From Myxococcales bacterium (GTDB taxonomy: Bacteria; Myxococcota_A; Polyangia; Polyangiales; Houyiibacteriaceae): a stretch of 64,000 bases of DNA. The notes beneath the pieces were generated by a model. The model was not told the origin of the DNA. It was given only the letters and a program-made list of their open reading frames with translations, and made no database searches. The translations under genes were made by a program, and so were the position numbers. Below are positions 18,480 to 27,039 of this stretch, in pieces. The stretch spans positions 1 through 64,000 of the forward strand of contig JAOTVB010000015.1 of the NCBI GenBank assembly GCA_029863605.1. Reading direction: 5' to 3'. How positions within the stretch are numbered: the stretch's first letter is position 1; each line of letters starts with the position of its first letter.

Positions 18480-19175
18480 TCATAGGTCGAGGCTCACCCC
18501 GGCCTCGCGGACCTGTGCCTTGGCGATGCGGGCAACGCGCCAGAAGACGATGCCTATGGCGACGAGACCGCCAACGAGGCCGATGCCCTCCATCTCCCAC
18601 TGGGTGTGTCCTCGACCCGCCATCTCGGTAACGTGCGCTGCGACCGTTCCGATGTACACGTCCAAGATCAAATGCGACAGCATCCCGAAACTTCCAAGGG
18701 CCACCGCTCGGAGTGGAAGCTCGACAGCGCCAAATGCATAGCTGAACAGGGCCGGATTGAGGGGAAGCATTCGTAGCCAGAAGACGAGGCTCGTGCCCTC
18801 TTGCTTCGCTGCGTTCATGGTGGCCTGGACCTTCGGGCGACGTCTTAGAGCGTCGAGCACCGGGCGACGCAAGAAACGTTTTCCCATCCAATATACGAGC
18901 AGGTTCCCCAGATAGACTCCGCTCGCATAGTAGAGCAAACCTCGAGGAAACCCGAACACGACGCCTGCCGTCAGGCCAAAGAGCGAGTTCGGAAAGAGTA
19001 GCGGCTCCAGCGCCACGATCGCAGCGACGTAGCTCAGGGGACCCCACGGCCCGAGCGTTTCGACGAAATGCTCGATACGAGGAAGGAAGTGCGCGAGGCG
19101 GTGACCTTCGAACGCGAGCACAGCCACCAGAGCTGCGCCGATGATCCAAGCAATCCATTTTTGGTTCCGCCTCAT
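18480..19175 (-). CDS. TVP38/TMEM64 (DedA-like) membrane protein
   Basis: The 231-residue multi-spanning protein has an N-terminal anchor 'WIAWIIGAALVAVLAFEG', then 'LGPWGPLSYVAAIVALEPLL' and the conserved 'FPNSLFGLTAGVVFGFPRGL' with 'YLGNLLVYWMGKRFLRR'. This corresponds to the SNARE-associated/VTT domain (G-x-x-F-G...G-x-x-x-G). Members act in membrane homeostasis and lipid scrambling. It is convergent and directly abuts the ECF42 gene (stops at 18479 and 18480). It may share a transcript with nothing else; the next minus-strand gene ends 40 bases upstream. Confidence 0.82.
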   Translation of the reverse strand: MRRNQKWIAWIIGAALVAVLAFEGHRLAHFLPRIEHFVETLGPWGPLSYVAAIVALEPLLFPNSLFGLTAGVVFGFPRGLLYYASGVYLGNLLVYWMGKRFLRRPVLDALRRRPKVQATMNAAKQEGTSLVFWLRMLPLNPALFSYAFGAVELPLRAVALGSFGMLSHLILDVYIGTVAAHVTEMAGRGHTQWEMEGIGLVGGLVAIGIVFWRVARIAKAQVREAGVSLDL

Positions 19176-19214
19176 CGCAGAGAGGAATCGCTCCGGGCTT
19201 AGGAGCGCTCTAGG

Positions 19215-20138
19215 TTAGAAGAGCGGACGCGTGTAGAACGCGACGCTCACGAAGAGATCCCAAATGCCGAAGTCGACCGTCTTACGGCTCGTGCCTGCTT
19301 CGATCAGCTGCGGGAATGCAAATCCAGCGAACAGGTCCGCGAGAAACTTGCCTTCCTTCTTCCAAGTGCCACCCGCGCGGAAGGCAATGGGAATCGCAAC
19401 GCCTTGGATGTCCGCAGGCGGGGTGTTGAACCCTTTACCCAAGTTCACGAACTGCACCCCGGTTTCTCCACTGATGAACGCTCGGCCGGAGAAGTTGTAG
19501 TTGACGATCGCGGGGATGCGAATGTCTGCGCGCTTGGCCGACCCAAAGGTTCCGCGCACTTCCAGGCCGGTGTCGACCGAAAGCCGATCGTTGGGCTTGA
19601 TCCGGAACGGCAAGGCCACTTCGAGCGCGAACGCGGTGTCGACCGGCAAAACAAAAATCAGATCGCCAGCAAAGTCGAGCTTCTCCCGCTGGACAATGCG
19701 GTAACGGCCGTACAAAGGCATGTTTCCGAATCCGGCCGACGGCGCGAAGATGACGGGGATGAGGCCTTCGTACCGCTGCTGCAGCGACGAGCCGATACGG
19801 TAGTTGTTGATGCCGAGCTCCAAATCGTCGAGCACGCCAATGGAGGCGCCAAGCGTCATCCCAAAGACGGTGTCTATCCCGTCATCCCAGACGGTGAAGA
19901 TGGCGTTGGCCCGGACCATCCCCTGCTCCATCGTCAGCGGGCGCACCGAATAGATTTTCGGGTAGGTCCATTCGCTCTCGTCGACTTCCTCGACAACAGG
20001 CGAGTCCACTGAGGTTGAAACGACGTCGCCCTCTGGAGGCGCTTCGCCGCTCACCCCCTCTTGCGCGACTACGGTGCGTGGCAGAAAGGCCAACAGTCCA
20101 AGGAGCAGCCATGCATATTCGATGTTGAACTGCTTCAT
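19215..20138 (-). CDS. Outer-membrane beta-barrel protein, unknown
   Basis: The 307-residue product has a signal peptide ('WLLLGLLAFLPRTVVAQ'), a short acidic Pro/Val linker and then alternating hydrophobic strands such as 'DDLELGINNYRIGSSLQQ', 'RLSVDTGLEVRGTFGS', 'GRAFISGETGVQFVNLG' and a C-terminal aromatic strand ending 'FYTRPLF', the terminal-Phe signature of outer-membrane barrels. No named family is recognised. It is upstream of the TVP38 gene on the same strand, separated by 39 bases, so the two could be co-transcribed. Confidence 0.65.
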   Translation of the reverse strand: MKQFNIEYAWLLLGLLAFLPRTVVAQEGVSGEAPPEGDVVSTSVDSPVVEEVDESEWTYPKIYSVRPLTMEQGMVRANAIFTVWDDGIDTVFGMTLGASIGVLDDLELGINNYRIGSSLQQRYEGLIPVIFAPSAGFGNMPLYGRYRIVQREKLDFAGDLIFVLPVDTAFALEVALPFRIKPNDRLSVDTGLEVRGTFGSAKRADIRIPAIVNYNFSGRAFISGETGVQFVNLGKGFNTPPADIQGVAIPIAFRAGGTWKKEGKFLADLFAGFAFPQLIEAGTSRKTVDFGIWDLFVSVAFYTRPLF

Positions 20139-20326
20139 GATGCGCTCTCCGTCGGGTTCTCACGCATCGGCTGCTCCCGATGAGAAGCCGAGCGTGGTGG
20201 CAACAGCAGCCGACTACGACCCCCATGCCTTTTCCCGCGCGCCCTTACGCCTCTGTTGAGGAGCTGTCGACCAGAAAGTGGAGCTATCGGCGCTCTCTGG
20301 GCCACTGGCGACTGGGACCGCCGGCT

Positions 20327-21040
20327 TCAGGCTCCGCCGCGAGCTCGGTTGTCTCCTGCCTCCGCCGGCAACATAAGGTCTTCGAGGAAGAACGCAGCAA
20401 GGTCGTGCCTTCCGGAAAGCCCGGCCTTCTTGTAGACGGCCCTGGCCTGCTGGCGAGTACTCGCGTCGCTGACCGACCGAAGATCGGCCACCTCCTTGTG
20501 ACTGAGCCCTTTTAGCAGAAGCAACGCGGTCTCCTTTTCGGCGGGCGACAACCCCCATGGGTCAAACTGCTGGTCGAGCGCCGCTCCGAGCCCGTTCATC
20601 AGATCCCGAGCTTCACTTCGCCAGCGTTGAGCCTCCGCTCTTGTCATCGTGAGCTGGCCTCGGAGTTCGACCGCTTCTCGCTCGAAGGCTCGCGCGCGCC
20701 GAAGGGTGAAAACGAGCCTACGAGCGATGAACGCCGAGCCAATGAACCCTACCAAGAGGACGCCGGTTTCGGAGAGGACATGGGAAAAAGTCGTCCCTTC
20801 CTCGAGATCCGAGGTTGTCTTGCGATGAGTCGGTCGGTCCGACCAGGGTTTCGTCAGATGCAGTGCCGGCTCGCACTGGAGCTCGATCCCAGTGTGGATT
20901 CCCAGGTCGGCGCGATGCTCGTTCAACAGGCCGAGAAGCTCTGCGTCACCCTCGACACCCTTCGCAATGGCACCCCTGTCGCAGTGGACTTCGAGGTCGC
21001 CCAGCCGGCCCATACGGAACCCGATGCGGCCGCAGCCCAC
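20327..21040 (-). CDS. Membrane-anchored LuxR-type regulator
   Basis: The C-terminal 70 residues form a GerE/LuxR-like DNA-binding domain: 'WGLSPAEKETALLLLKGLSH' then 'KEVADLRSVSDASTRQQARA' and 'VYKKAGLSGRHDLAAFFLED'. Ahead of it are a membrane segment 'VLLVGFIGSAFIARRLVF' and a coiled, charged linker. This layout (membrane helices, coiled coil, LuxR HTH without receiver) is common in myxobacteria. The true start is uncertain: the frame opens with GTG at 21040, but the first 80 residues lack the expected N-terminal membrane helix, so the 5' end may be degraded. ATG/GTG choices inside are not decided by a ribosome site. Confidence 0.7.
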   Translation of the reverse strand: MGCGRIGFRMGRLGDLEVHCDRGAIAKGVEGDAELLGLLNEHRADLGIHTGIELQCEPALHLTKPWSDRPTHRKTTSDLEEGTTFSHVLSETGVLLVGFIGSAFIARRLVFTLRRARAFEREAVELRGQLTMTRAEAQRWRSEARDLMNGLGAALDQQFDPWGLSPAEKETALLLLKGLSHKEVADLRSVSDASTRQQARAVYKKAGLSGRHDLAAFFLEDLMLPAEAGDNRARGGA

Positions 21041-21058
21041 CTATTATAAGAGTGCGCC

Positions 21059-21282
21059 ATGACAATGTCTATTCCGGTCTGGGTGCTGCTCGCGTTCGCG
21101 GTTTGGTCGATGCTGGTCCTGATCTTGACCGTCGGCATCTATCGCTGGGGTCTGATCTTCGCCGGCCGGGTTCAAGCCAATGAGGGACCAACCTTCTCGC
21201 CTATCTGCGCTTTGGCTTCTTTTTCATTCAGCTGATCTGCATGTTCTGGATGACGGCTCTCGTCGTACAGCACGCCATCTAG
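21059..21282 (+). pseudogene. MAPEG-family membrane protein with internal deletion
   Basis: The first frame gives 'MTMSIPVWVLLAFAVWSMLV' and continues 'YRWGLIFAGRVQANEGP', the N-terminal helix and first loop of MAPEG proteins (r.....gr...ne). A different frame immediately after gives 'LLAYLRFGFFFIQLICMFWM' and a stop at 21280-21282, the last MAPEG helix. The middle (about 60-70 residues, including two helices) is missing, and the deletion changes the frame. MAPEG proteins are glutathione-linked membrane enzymes; this one cannot be functional. Confidence 0.6.
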
Positions 21283-21309
21283 CCGGGCCGGCTTCGGCTG
21301 CGCTTGGTC

Positions 21310-22233
21310 TTATCCGCTCGCCTCGGCGTTGACGTAGTCACACGCTGCGACCAACTGTGGCACGAAGTTCGTCTGGCGGACGGCGCATGCGAAATGATCG
21401 CCGTTGACCTCGAACTGTTTGGCACCCGGGATCGCCCTGGCGAGCGCGTATTGACGTCGCGCGGGTACGATTTCGTCTCGCGTCGTGATCACGACCGCTG
21501 TCGGCACGGTGATGTTCGATACCCAGTTGCGTGACGAGAAGCGAATGATGGCTCGCGTTGCCTGAGCGAGCGCTGCGGGATCACACCCCGACATCTCACG
21601 GCGAACATAGTCTCTGCCTTCTTGCGTCGGCACGGTTTTGACCATGTTTTCGATGATCTGCCCGAGCACAAGCTTGGGCGCCAATCGAGCGCCGACCACG
21701 GCGCCAGGCAAGATGGCGCGCGTGAGAATCGGAAACTGTGGCGGCGTGAAGTATCTTGCGGTCGCACAGAGCACCAAGCCACGCACATTCTCGGGCTGCC
21801 GGCTCCAACAAAGCTTGGCGATCGGACCGCCCATCGAATAGCCGACTGCGATAAACCGGCGAATGCCAAGCTCGTTGGCCACACCGATGACGTCGTCCGC
21901 GCAATCCTTCAGTCGAAACCGACGCGTGCGAATGCCCTGGCCATGCCCACGGTGATCGACCGCTACCACATGATAGCGCTCCGCAAGATCGGAGAACGCA
22001 GTGAACCAGTTCAGCGGTCCCGTTGCAGCAAGGCCGTGGAGCAAGATAAGGCTAGGAGCGCCCTCGGGCCCCTTGAACTCGACGACGCGAATGCGGCCTC
22101 GCCCCTCCAGGTCTAAGAAGAGCTGTTCTCCGCGGGGCTTAGGTTTGTCTGAGTCCATGTTTGAAACATCTTGCGGTGCGTTCGCCATTAGCTCAAGAAT
22201 CGGACAGTGAACGAACCAACAACGCACCAACAA
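21310..22233 (-). CDS. Alpha/beta hydrolase
   Basis: The 307-residue frame probably starts at Met16 or Met26 rather than at 22233. It contains the full alpha/beta hydrolase set: oxyanion loop 'LILLHGLAATGPLNWF', 'VVAVDHRGHGQGIRTRRFRL', the nucleophile elbow 'GYSMGG', the acid 'TTRDEIVP' and the catalytic His in 'FEVNGDHFACAV'. The His sits in an unusual G-D-H-F context. It is likely an esterase or C-C hydrolase; the substrate is unknown. It is convergent with the MAPEG remnant. Confidence 0.85.
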   Translation of the reverse strand: MLVRCWFVHCPILELMANAPQDVSNMDSDKPKPRGEQLFLDLEGRGRIRVVEFKGPEGAPSLILLHGLAATGPLNWFTAFSDLAERYHVVAVDHRGHGQGIRTRRFRLKDCADDVIGVANELGIRRFIAVGYSMGGPIAKLCWSRQPENVRGLVLCATARYFTPPQFPILTRAILPGAVVGARLAPKLVLGQIIENMVKTVPTQEGRDYVRREMSGCDPAALAQATRAIIRFSSRNWVSNITVPTAVVITTRDEIVPARRQYALARAIPGAKQFEVNGDHFACAVRQTNFVPQLVAACDYVNAEASG

Positions 22234-22247
22234 CGAAGGAGAGAGAA

Positions 22248-22313
22248 GTGAAGAAATTCATGTTGCTTCACTACGGATTTGAAAAGCCCACGCCTGAAAT
22301 CATGGCAAGATAG
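22248..22313 (+). pseudogene. YCII/DGPF protein, N-terminal fragment
   Basis: After AAGGAGAGAGAA, a GTG start gives 'KKFMLLHYGFEKPTPEIMAR' and a stop after 21 codons. 'MKKFMLLhyG.e.PtpE.m' is the usual N-terminus of YCII-type proteins (about 110-140 residues). The ribosome site and start are intact but the rest of the gene is gone. It resembles the beginning of the intact gene at 16858 in type, not in exact sequence. Confidence 0.5.
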
Positions 22314-22462
22314 GCCCAGGTATGCTCTAGCTCGCCAACCAAATCGCTTCCGGGGTGAATCGAGGACTTCAGCGAGTGGTCAAGGCGTGCGCCGCCCCTT
22401 CCGTACACGCTTCTCTCACGTTGCCGAGGCGTTCATCCAGCTTTGGCGCTAGGAATGTATCC

Positions 22463-22897
22463 ATGGAGTTCGCCGCCAAAGTAGACACCTGGTTCCTGCT
22501 TTCTTTCTACGGAGGGGCGCTGTTCATGTTCGCCGGCGCCCTGCTTCGGCGCGGCGTGCCGGGCTTTATGAAGGTGCTGCTGCTGGTGCTGGCGATCCTA
22601 TTCGTCTGTGTCGGCGTGTTCGTCGATAACCGGGCGTACATAGTCGCCGGCACGGAGCTTCACGAAAAGGACCTCTTTGGCTCGCGGCCTTTTCGCGACC
22701 TGAACCGCGTGACGAGCGTCAGGCCGTCGAACAATCCTCGTGCATCGAAGGCCGCCTCGCTGGACCGGCTTCGCGTCGAGGGAGACGATGGCAGCGTGGT
22801 GTTCATTGCGGTCGAAGACAAGCCGGCGTTTCTGAAGGCGTTGGCGGAGAACTCGCGGCTGGTGCCCGATGGTGACGGCTTGGTCCGGGGGCCTTAG
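22463..22897 (+). CDS. Two-helix membrane protein with PH-like domain, unknown
   Basis: ATG 22463 is preferred over an upstream in-frame start because the hydrophobic protein begins there: 'WFLLSFYGGALFMFAGALL' and 'VLLLVLAILFVCVGVFVD' are two membrane helices, followed by about 80 soluble residues ('YIVAGTELHEKDLFGSRPFR', 'LDRLRVEGDDGSVVFIAVED'). The soluble part has the beta pattern of bacterial PH-type domains ('..i.v.g..L.i...f....i....I'), but the match is loose. The 144-residue protein has no operon partner. Confidence 0.55.
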   Translation: MEFAAKVDTWFLLSFYGGALFMFAGALLRRGVPGFMKVLLLVLAILFVCVGVFVDNRAYIVAGTELHEKDLFGSRPFRDLNRVTSVRPSNNPRASKAASLDRLRVEGDDGSVVFIAVEDKPAFLKALAENSRLVPDGDGLVRGP

Positions 22898-22926
22898 CAC
22901 GGTCTCCCTTTTCACTCCTTGTAGGG

Positions 22927-22938
22927 CTTGCGCGCAAG
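22927..22938. repeat. 12-bp perfect palindrome
   Basis: CTTGCGCGCAAG lies 30 bases after the PH-like gene and about 80 before the next start. It has no T-run; it may be a weak terminator stem or an operator for the lipoprotein gene at 23018. Confidence 0.35.
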
Positions 22939-23017
22939 GCTTAATCTGTGTGGTTTTTCTCTACACGGAAAGGGCGTTCACGTGACTAGAAGCTCGCGGA
23001 ACCCCTATGATCGTTGG

Positions 23018-23938
23018 ATGCGAAGCTTTTGGATCAGCCTAGTTTTCGTCACGGCCTGCGGCGGTGGTGCCGGCGATGATTGGAAGTCCGCCTCTGACGC
23101 TCCGGATCTGATGTCGGTGATCGACGTCTGGGCATTCTCTACGACCGACGTTTGGTTTATCGATGGCAGCGCGACAGTGCAACGCTATGATGGCGACAGC
23201 TGGACCACGCTCGAATCCGGTAGTAGCCGCGGGCTTTTGTGCATCTTCGCGTTGTCACCAACTGAGGTCTGGCTGTGCGCCGGCGACGACGTCTTGTTCT
23301 ACGACGGTGCGACGTTCACAGCGATGGATGCGTCCACACCGACGGGACTGGATGGCATCACCGATGTTTGGGCTTCGTCTCAGACCGATGTTTGGGCGGT
23401 AGGCGACGACGCGATCGTTGCTCACTACGACGGCAATGTCTGGGGACGAACGATCGCTGGCTCTTCCTTCAAGAGCTCTATTTGGGGATCTGGGCCTACC
23501 GACATCTATGCGCTCTCGACCTTTGATCTCATTCACTACGATGGATCGGGTTGGACTGAGATCGAGCTCGATGCAGGCAGCGGCGATGGCCAGGTGTGGG
23601 GCACCGGCCCAAGCGATGTATGGGTGATGACCGATAGTTCCGAGATGAGTCATTTCGACGGCGCGAGCTGGCAGACCATAGACACGTTTGACTTCGTCGG
23701 GGATTTGGCCGCGATATGGGGCCCTGCTCCAGACGATCTGTGGGCTGCCGGCAGCGCCGGAGCCATCGCCCACTACGACGGCGACTCTTGGACGGAGGTG
23801 GCGCACCAAAGAATCGGTGCACCCTACTTGCGCCTGTTTCTTGCTGTGCACGGAACGTCGTCGACCGACGTTTGGGCGGTTGGGCAACAGCTCGGTGAGG
23901 GGGGCTCTACAGCGCTCGTCTATCACTACCAGCCCTGA
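23018..23938 (+). CDS. Lipoprotein with DVWAVG-type beta-propeller repeats
   Basis: ATG 23018 gives a short lipoprotein signal ending 'LVFVTAC' with Cys14. The 306-residue product contains about six repeats of the pattern S-x-T-D-V-W-A-V-G ... H-Y-D-G-x-x-W, for example 'ASSQTDVWAVGDDAIVAHYD' and 'GTSSTDVWAVGQQLGEGGST'. Such repeats form beta-propellers and are abundant in myxobacterial surface lipoproteins. The role is unknown; binding of a polymer or partner protein is likely. Confidence 0.75.
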   Translation: MRSFWISLVFVTACGGGAGDDWKSASDAPDLMSVIDVWAFSTTDVWFIDGSATVQRYDGDSWTTLESGSSRGLLCIFALSPTEVWLCAGDDVLFYDGATFTAMDASTPTGLDGITDVWASSQTDVWAVGDDAIVAHYDGNVWGRTIAGSSFKSSIWGSGPTDIYALSTFDLIHYDGSGWTEIELDAGSGDGQVWGTGPSDVWVMTDSSEMSHFDGASWQTIDTFDFVGDLAAIWGPAPDDLWAAGSAGAIAHYDGDSWTEVAHQRIGAPYLRLFLAVHGTSSTDVWAVGQQLGEGGSTALVYHYQP

Positions 23939-24337
23939 AAACTGCACGAACTTCGGGGCATCCGACTCATCGCGATCGGCCCTTCGAACGGAAGGCGAGG
24001 TGCAAGATCTGCACTGCCCAACGGCACTTCGCGGATAGGCTCCGGCCAAGGGGGGGCGGACGGTGCTTTCACCATCTGTTTCAACGTGCGCGCGGACGGA
24101 AACGCGCTGGTGCGCCCCGTGAACCCCAGCGCTGAATGCGGAGCGAGCTCGCTCGAGGTCGACTTCGACCCCGACACCTGCATGGGTGGGTTGGGGACCA
24201 ACGAGGAGATCCCCATCGTCAACGGGTCCTTCCTGGCGCGGTACCGGATGGGACCTGCTCTGGTTCCTGGACGGCCACCCCTAGCCAGTGAGGTTAACGC
24301 TGCTAAAGGGTTACGTTCGTCGTCTGCGTCGACCCAC
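23939..24337 (+). pseudogene. Remnant of a secreted Cys-rich domain
   Basis: No complete gene lies in these 400 bases. An open frame from about 24020 to 24230 reads 'GADGAFTICFNVRADGNALV', then 'ECGASSLEVDFDPDTCMGGL' and 'TNEEIPIVNGSF', which has the look of an extracellular domain (paired Cys, beta pattern) but has no start codon or export signal. It runs into the 5' region of the DUF2505 gene. I interpret it as the leftover of a larger secreted protein. The family was not identified. Confidence 0.35.
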
Positions 24338-24856
24338 ATGAAGACCTCCACCACATCCACCGTTCTGCCGTGCACGCCCGAGACGTTCTGGGCTGCCTTT
24401 CTGGACGAGTCGTATCTCAGCGCGCTCTATCTCGCGGAGCTCGAGTACCGGGCGTTTGCTGTCATCGAGATTGGCGAGACGTCGCGCAAGCTGCGCATCG
24501 TGCCGAAGATGAGCCTCCCCGCTCCGGTCGCTAGGCTAATCGGCGAGAGCTTTGCGTACGAAGAACACGGCACGCTCGACCGCGCGAGAAGCGAATGGAC
24601 GTGGCGGATGGTGCAGCCCTCAAACCTTGACCCAAAGAGCAAGCCGCGGAAGGACGTCGTCACGATGCACGGGACGGTCCGCGTCGAAGTGGCTGGTGAC
24701 GGACATTGCCGGCGCACCGACGATTTCTGCATTGAGGCGAAAATGTTCGGTCTCGGGGGGCTAATCGAGTCGAGCGTCGAAAAAGAGCTGCGGCGCGCGC
24801 GCGCGAAGGAGTACGCGTTTCTCACGCGATGGGTCGAAGTAGGCCGCACCGGGTAA
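24338..24856 (+). CDS. DUF2505/SRPBCC-fold protein
   Basis: Start ATG 24338 is chosen because family similarity begins there ('TVLPCTPETFWAAFLDESYL'); the frame extends upstream into remnant sequence. The 172-residue product matches DUF2505: 'LYLAELEYRAFAVIEIGETS', 'RKLRIVPKMSLPAPVARLIG' and a final helix 'GLIESSVEKELRRARAKEYA', a START-like ligand-binding fold. Function unknown. NhaA follows 23 bases downstream on the same strand. Confidence 0.7.
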   Translation: MKTSTTSTVLPCTPETFWAAFLDESYLSALYLAELEYRAFAVIEIGETSRKLRIVPKMSLPAPVARLIGESFAYEEHGTLDRARSEWTWRMVQPSNLDPKSKPRKDVVTMHGTVRVEVAGDGHCRRTDDFCIEAKMFGLGGLIESSVEKELRRARAKEYAFLTRWVEVGRTG

Positions 24857-24879
24857 CGCCCGGACGAGGAGGAGTCAGG

Positions 24880-26190
24880 ATGTCTGTTGCGCAAAGTAGC
24901 GGCACCCGCGGGGTGTTCGCCCGGTTCGTCCACTCCGAAGCGACGGCGAGCATCATCCTGTTGGCCTGCACCATCGCGGCTCTGGCCTGGGCCAACTCGC
25001 CTTGGGCAGAGAGCTACTTCCGTCTCGGCCACATCGAGCTCGGGTTCAAGATTGGCCATACGGAGCGAACACTGTCGCTACACGATTGGATCAACGACTT
25101 CCTGATGGCGATCTTCTTTTTCGTGGTGGGGTTGGAGATCAAGCGGGAGATGGTCGTGGGTGCACTGTCTACATTCAAGACGGCGGCCCTGCCGGTCGCG
25201 GCGGCCCTGGGAGGCATGATCGCGCCTGCGGTCATTTACTTCACGCTCAATCCCCGTGGGGAGGCGAGCCACGGTTGGGGCGTACCGATGGCGACGGATA
25301 TCGCCTTCGCCCTCGGCGTGCTGGCTCTCTTCGGAAAACGCGTGCCGATCGGGCTCAAGGTATTTCTCACCGCCCTCGCCATTGCCGACGACCTCGGAGC
25401 GGTCCTAGTGATCGCTCTTTTCTACACGAGCCACTTGGACTTCACGGAGCTCATCGCCGCCGGTTCCTTCCTCTTCCTGATCGTCCTTGCCTCGCGTTTC
25501 GGCATCCGTAGCCCCGCCCTCTATATCATCCTCGCCCTCGGGGTTTGGGTCGACGTCTTCGCGTCCGGGATCCATGCCACCGTCGCCGGGGTGCTGCTGG
25601 CCATGCTGATGCCCGTCAGAGCCGGCCGGGACCCCGAGCATTTCTTCCGAGAGGTGAAAGACCGCTTCGAGGCGCTGCGTGCGAGCCAGCTGACGCGGGA
25701 TAGCATGATCCATGACCGGACCCAGCTCGACGCCATCTCGAACCTGCGCCGGGCCGCGCAGGAGATGCAGCCGCCGGGGCTCATCTTCGAGGAGCTACTC
25801 CATCCGTTCGTCGTCTTCTTCATCTTGCCCCTCTTCGCGTTCTTCAACGCGGGGGTTCGAATCGATGGCAGCATTGCAAACACGCTTCTTCAGCCGGTCA
25901 GCCTGGGAGTGGGGATCGGTCTCGTGTTCGGCAAGCAGATCGGAATCACACTGTTCAGCTGGCTCGCCGTGAAGAGCGGAAAAGCGGCGCTGCCAGCGGG
26001 TGTTGGTTGGGGAGAGCTCTACGGCGCCGCCTGCCTCGGCGGCATCGGCTTCACGATGTCGCTATTCATCTCAGAGCTGGCCTTCGAGACCGGTGCCTTC
26101 GTCGCGGAGGCCAAGATCGGCATTCTGGCAGCGTCGCTGCTCGCCGCCATCTGGGGATCGATCGTGCTGTTCGTCCGCCTGCGTCGGTAG
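24880..26190 (+). CDS. nhaA: Na+/H+ antiporter NhaA
   Basis: ATG 24880 follows GAGGAGGAGTCAGG. The 436-residue protein has the NhaA signatures: 'FRLGHIELGFKIGH' in the beta-hairpin loop, 'HDWINDFLMAIFFFVVGLEI', 'GWGVPMATDIAFALGVLALF' and 'LALAIADDLGAVLVIALFYT' with the two adjacent aspartates that bind Na+ and H+. A hydrophilic insertion (about residues 250-300) separates the two halves, as in many NhaA proteins of this length. It exports Na+ in exchange for protons at high pH or salt. Confidence 0.95.
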   Translation: MSVAQSSGTRGVFARFVHSEATASIILLACTIAALAWANSPWAESYFRLGHIELGFKIGHTERTLSLHDWINDFLMAIFFFVVGLEIKREMVVGALSTFKTAALPVAAALGGMIAPAVIYFTLNPRGEASHGWGVPMATDIAFALGVLALFGKRVPIGLKVFLTALAIADDLGAVLVIALFYTSHLDFTELIAAGSFLFLIVLASRFGIRSPALYIILALGVWVDVFASGIHATVAGVLLAMLMPVRAGRDPEHFFREVKDRFEALRASQLTRDSMIHDRTQLDAISNLRRAAQEMQPPGLIFEELLHPFVVFFILPLFAFFNAGVRIDGSIANTLLQPVSLGVGIGLVFGKQIGITLFSWLAVKSGKAALPAGVGWGELYGAACLGGIGFTMSLFISELAFETGAFVAEAKIGILAASLLAAIWGSIVLFVRLRR

Positions 26191-26367
26191 ATTCGGGGCC
26201 AAAGGCAGCAGACGAGTGCGAGCGTCATGGCGTGCTTCATGTGGGCAGAAGCGCGAGAACTCCCGGCAATAGCCACGCGTACCAGAAGCCGGAACGGAGC
26301 GCTATCAATCCGGGGCCTGTCCGCTGTAAGGTAGGCACCATAAGGCTACGGCCCAGGAGGGGGAGCG

Positions 26368-26973
26368 ATGACCACGAGGCGAATGATCTGGATGACTTGC
26401 CTGGTTGCTGGAATCGCCGTGCTCTCCGCCCCCAAGAGCACGTTGGCGCACGGTGCTTCGGAGGGAGAGGCGCCGAGGCTTTTCGCAGATATCTCCTCGA
26501 GCACGCGCCTCTACCCGAACGCAGACGCCGCCCTGACCGGGTTTGCCTTGGGAGCATTCTACAGGCCCTTCGAAAAGTGCATCCATTTTGCCGGCGAAGC
26601 GTTTGCGAGGTTCGGCCGCAAGGACGGAACCCCCGACGATCTCAAGATGCGGACCGCCGGAGGAGCCATTGGTGCCCTTTGGGGGACCGGAGACTGGAAC
26701 CGTTGGTTTGGGGCGGGCGCGATGTTCGATCTCGGATGGGGTCGCGTCGGCCCGCAAAATGAGTTCGTGTCGAGCGCCTATTTGCGAGCGCTCCTCTACT
26801 GGCGACTCCGCAAGGAATTCTGGTTGGGCCTCGATGTGCGCACGGGGTACGTCATCGCGCCTGTCACCGTTGGCGGCGTCGGAATCAAAGGCCCCGTCCT
26901 CGGCCTCGGGATCGGGGTGTCCTGGGGTAAAGACGAAGAGGACTACGCGCCAGAGCCCGAGGCTGCGCTTTAG
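26368..26973 (+). CDS. Exported barrel-like protein, unknown
   Basis: The 201-residue product has a signal peptide ('MTCLVAGIAVLSAPKSTLAH') and an aromatic, glycine-rich strand pattern ('GFALGAFYRPFEKCIHFAGE', 'WFGAGAMFDLGWGRVGPQ', 'YLRALLYWRLRKEFWLGL', 'GPVLGLGIGVSWGK'), which suggests a small outer-membrane beta-barrel. AGGAGGGGGAGCG precedes the start. No family is recognised. Confidence 0.6.
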   Translation: MTTRRMIWMTCLVAGIAVLSAPKSTLAHGASEGEAPRLFADISSSTRLYPNADAALTGFALGAFYRPFEKCIHFAGEAFARFGRKDGTPDDLKMRTAGGAIGALWGTGDWNRWFGAGAMFDLGWGRVGPQNEFVSSAYLRALLYWRLRKEFWLGLDVRTGYVIAPVTVGGVGIKGPVLGLGIGVSWGKDEEDYAPEPEAAL

Positions 26974-27039
26974 CTGAGCGGTTCTGCCGAAGGCGTTACA
27001 GGTTGCGGATGGCCCTCGAGTGGATTTATTCCTACGGCG

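Noticed and set aside
22927..22938. Rho-independent terminator
   Set aside because: The stem is a bare 12-bp palindrome with no loop bases and no following T-run.
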